A stretch of 7,179 nucleotides of DNA from Candidatus Kaiserbacteria bacterium (lineage in GTDB: Bacteria; Patescibacteriota; Minisyncoccia; Phycocordibacterales; UBA918), in assembly GCA_023264435.1 (NCBI GenBank), contig JAHFMK010000008.1:1-7179 (forward strand), read 5' to 3'. The notes under the pieces were generated by a model. That model was not told the DNA's origin. It was given only the letters and a program-made list of their open reading frames with translations, and made no database searches. The first letter of the stretch is position 1, and every line of letters starts with the position of its first letter. Positions 5,576 to 7,179 of the stretch are shown one piece after another. A program made the translations under genes and the position numbers.

Positions 5576-7179
5576 ATGGAACCAGTCCTCAGAAAGGCAA
5601 TTAAAGATGTGTTAGAAAAACTCAACATTGAGGACGTCGCTTTTTCGATTGAACATCCTGCTGATGTAATGCATGGTGATTACGCAACAAATGTGGCGAT
5701 GGTGTGTGCACAGAAGGTGGGGAAGAGTCCGCGAGAAATTGCGGAGCAATTTCTCGCGGAGCTTAACGGTACTATTTCGCAGGTTGCAAAGATTGAGATT
5801 GCAGGACCAGGTTTTATAAATTTCCATCTCTCTCGTGATTTTTTCGGAGAAAAAATCACGGATATCTTTATACATTCCGACACATGGGGGAACAATAATT
5901 CGCTTCGCAACGAAGAGATTATTTTTGAGTATACAAGCCCAAATCTTTTTAAACCATTGCATATTGGTAATCTTGTGGGGAATATTGTGGGGGAATCAAC
6001 CGCCCGCCTCTTCGAGGCGGGCGGAGCTATCCTTCATCGCGTCAACTATCCTTCAGACATAGGACTTACTGTTGCGAAAGGAGTGTGGGGACTCCAACAT
6101 ACAAAGGGTGACCCTCAGGATATCAACCAGATAGGGGAAGCATACCGTATTGGAAATGAAGCCTACGAACATGACCCAGACGCAAAGCATGAAATTGAAG
6201 CAGTCAACCGTTCACTGTATGCCGGTGATGATGCATCACTCATGGCACTGCGCGCACAGGGTATCGAAACATCACAAAGACATTTTACCGAATTATGTCG
6301 CAAACTCGGCACTTCATTTGATATACAAATTTTGGAAAGTGAAGCAAGTCCTCTTGGGGTAGAAACGGTGCGTGCGAATATGGGAGACGTTTTTGAGGAG
6401 AGTGACGGTGCGGTTATTTATCGTGGTGAAAAACATGGGCTCCATACTCGTGTTTTTCTCAACTCACAAGGACTGCCGACATATGAAGCAAAAGATTTAG
6501 GAAATTTTGTATTGAAGCAAAAAAAATATCCAACGTGGACACAGTACTTTGTGGTGACAGGTGGTGAGCAACGAGAATATTTCAAGGTGCTTATTTGTGC
6601 ACTTCGTGATGTCTTCAAAGAAGCGCGAAGTCGTGTGGTAGAAAATATTGCAACAGGATTTCTTACCCTCACGACGGGGAAGATGTCATCACGAAAAGGA
6701 AATGTCCTTACGGGTGAGTCGTTTCTCGCAGAGTTGGAAGCAGAGGCACGCGAGCGTGCCTCTACGAGTCGTGCAGACAATATCACAGAGCTTGCTGAAA
6801 TGGTTGCAGTCGGTGCACTTAAATATCAAATTCTTCGCCAGTCAATCGGCACTGACATTGTCTTTGATAAGGCACAAGCACTTTCACTTGAAGGTGATTC
6901 AGGTCCGTACCTCATGTATACACATGCACGTATCGCATCCACCGAAGCGAAAGCGAAGGAGATAGGTATGACGCCTACGACGACACACGCACCAAGTATG
7001 CTCTATGAAGTTGAACGTACCCTTTACCAATTTCCAGAAGTAATATGCAAAGCACAAGCGGAACGAGCACCGCACCATCTTGTGGTATACCTCACAAAAC
7101 TCGCGGGTGAATTTAATAGTTTTTATGCTCACGAAAAAATTATTGATACGAATGATGAGTATGCTCCCTACAAACTTGC
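5576..7179 (+). CDS. argS: Arginyl-tRNA synthetase, 3' end cut by the window
   Basis: This class I enzyme charges tRNA-Arg with arginine using ATP. Residues 1-534 are visible without a stop or frameshift; by family comparison a few tens of residues are missing. Order: N-terminal tRNA-binding Add-1 domain (about 1-95, with HGDYATNVAM and EIAGPGFINFHLS), then the Rossmann catalytic domain with FEYTSPNLFKPLHIGNL (117-133), RVNYPSDIG (155-163), YEAKDLGNF (303-311), TGGEQREYF (328-336) and the KMSKS-type loop GKMSSRKGN (368-376). The helical anticodon-binding DALR domain begins near 455, with GPYLMYTHAR at its approach and LAGEFNSFYAHEKIID near the end. HIGH is HIGN here (residues 129-132). The SPN-x-x-KP form resembles eukaryotic-type and CPR ArgS rather than the E. 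coli form. Four perfect hairpins lie within its coding sequence. ATG 5576 gives the normal N-terminus and has no Shine-Dalgarno motif. Confidence 0.95.
   Translation, partial: MEPVLRKAIKDVLEKLNIEDVAFSIEHPADVMHGDYATNVAMVCAQKVGKSPREIAEQFLAELNGTISQVAKIEIAGPGFINFHLSRDFFGEKITDIFIHSDTWGNNNSLRNEEIIFEYTSPNLFKPLHIGNLVGNIVGESTARLFEAGGAILHRVNYPSDIGLTVAKGVWGLQHTKGDPQDINQIGEAYRIGNEAYEHDPDAKHEIEAVNRSLYAGDDASLMALRAQGIETSQRHFTELCRKLGTSFDIQILESEASPLGVETVRANMGDVFEESDGAVIYRGEKHGLHTRVFLNSQGLPTYEAKDLGNFVLKQKKYPTWTQYFVVTGGEQREYFKVLICALRDVFKEARSRVVENIATGFLTLTTGKMSSRKGNVLTGESFLAELEAEARERASTSRADNITELAEMVAVGALKYQILRQSIGTDIVFDKAQALSLEGDSGPYLMYTHARIASTEAKAKEIGMTPTTTHAPSMLYEVERTLYQFPEVICKAQAERAPHHLVVYLTKLAGEFNSFYAHEKIIDTNDEYAPYKL
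5728..5760. repeat. Perfect 15-bp inverted repeat in argS (hairpin 1)
   Basis: Positions 5728-5742 (TCCGCGAGAAATTGC) are exactly complementary to 5746-5760, around the loop GGA closed by C-G. It codes for residues 51-62 (SPREIAEQFLAE) of the Add-1 domain, a stretch that fits the ordinary family pattern, so no extra peptide has been inserted. Confidence 0.92.
5834..5860. repeat. Perfect 12-bp inverted repeat in argS (hairpin 2)
   Basis: Positions 5834-5845 (CGTGATTTTTTC) pair exactly with 5849-5860, around the loop GGA closed by C-G. It codes for RDFFGEKIT (87-95) at the end of the Add-1 domain. The symmetry centre is the Gly codon GGA itself. The T6/A6 tracts are inside the arms, so it lacks a terminator's free U-tract. 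Confidence 0.9.
6000..6024. repeat. Perfect 11-bp GC-rich inverted repeat in argS (hairpin 3)
   Basis: Positions 6000-6010 (CCGCCCGCCTC) pair exactly with 6014-6024, around TTC, which is GAA on the other strand, closed by C-G. It codes for residues 142-150 (TARLFEAGG) directly after the HIGN signature, in the first helix of the Rossmann fold. The stretch is much richer in GC than the rest of the gene. Confidence 0.9.
6742..6763. repeat. Perfect 10-bp inverted repeat in argS (hairpin 4)
   Basis: Positions 6742-6751 (AGAGGCACGC) pair exactly with 6754-6763, with two central bases GA. As a real hairpin it would probably have nine pairs and a CGAG loop. It codes for residues 389-396 (AEARERAS) after the KMSSR loop, in a surface helix variable in the family. 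Confidence 0.8.

Noticed and set aside
5903..5915. CTTCG-CAA-CGAAG as another member of the hairpin series
   Set aside because: Arms of five pairs are expected by chance in a sequence of this length.
5612..5962. Leftward open frames opposite argS
   Set aside because: They overlap the Add-1 domain of argS, which is clearly the coding strand; no family features.
1225..6763. The hairpins as copies of a REP or Rickettsia-type palindromic element, or as DNA uptake sequences
   Set aside because: The arms share no common sequence, and at least three lie where the protein alignment appears to have no insertion.
1..7179. CRISPR array, tRNA or rRNA genes, insertion sequence or prophage
   Set aside because: No direct repeats with spacers, no cloverleaf or rRNA core sequence, and no transposase or integrase reading frame on either strand.

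Overview
The window looks like a piece of a moderately AT-rich, gene-dense bacterial genome. The best guess is a member of the Candidate Phyla Radiation (Patescibacteria, Paceibacteria/Parcubacteria-like). This is inference, from compact spacing, divergent versions of universal enzymes, an ArgS with the SPN-x-x-KP-x-HIG signature, a hairpin-rich layout and no Shine-Dalgarno motifs. The standard genetic code fits: every gene reads through without in-frame TGA, and the six visible stops are three TAA and three TAG.

Layout. A perfect bidirectional hairpin terminator (1-41) ends the leftward dihydrofolate reductase gene folA (95-589). folA shares a short divergent promoter region (about 590-665) with a rightward group: a CYTH-domain phosphohydrolase (666-1340), dCTP deaminase dcd (1349-1942), thymidylate synthase thyA (1945-2964) and serine hydroxymethyltransferase glyA (3030-4298). 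A very long perfect hairpin (4298-4362) starts on the last base of the glyA stop codon. A seven-helix membrane protein with a C-terminal DUF2914-like domain follows (4390-5484), then arginyl-tRNA synthetase argS (from 5576, cut by the window end).

How the genes fit together. Dcd turns dCTP into dUTP. ThyA methylates dUMP to dTMP and oxidises methylene-tetrahydrofolate to dihydrofolate; FolA re-reduces it and GlyA reloads the one-carbon unit from serine. The whole thymidylate cycle is therefore here, plus a pyrimidine feeder, but without a dUTPase. The CYTH protein hydrolyses an unknown phosphorylated substrate.

Two patterns cut across the genes. First, no gene has a convincing Shine-Dalgarno site, and several have a -10-like box only 7-10 bases before the ATG, which predicts leaderless mRNAs. 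Second, the window holds seven perfect short-loop inverted repeats with arms of 10-31 bp. Two are terminators; five lie inside coding sequence (one in the CYTH gene, four in argS). Their arms are unrelated in sequence, but five of the seven close with a C(GNA)G trinucleotide loop on one strand, the type known to make exceptionally stable DNA mini-hairpins. I consider this the most unusual feature of the window.
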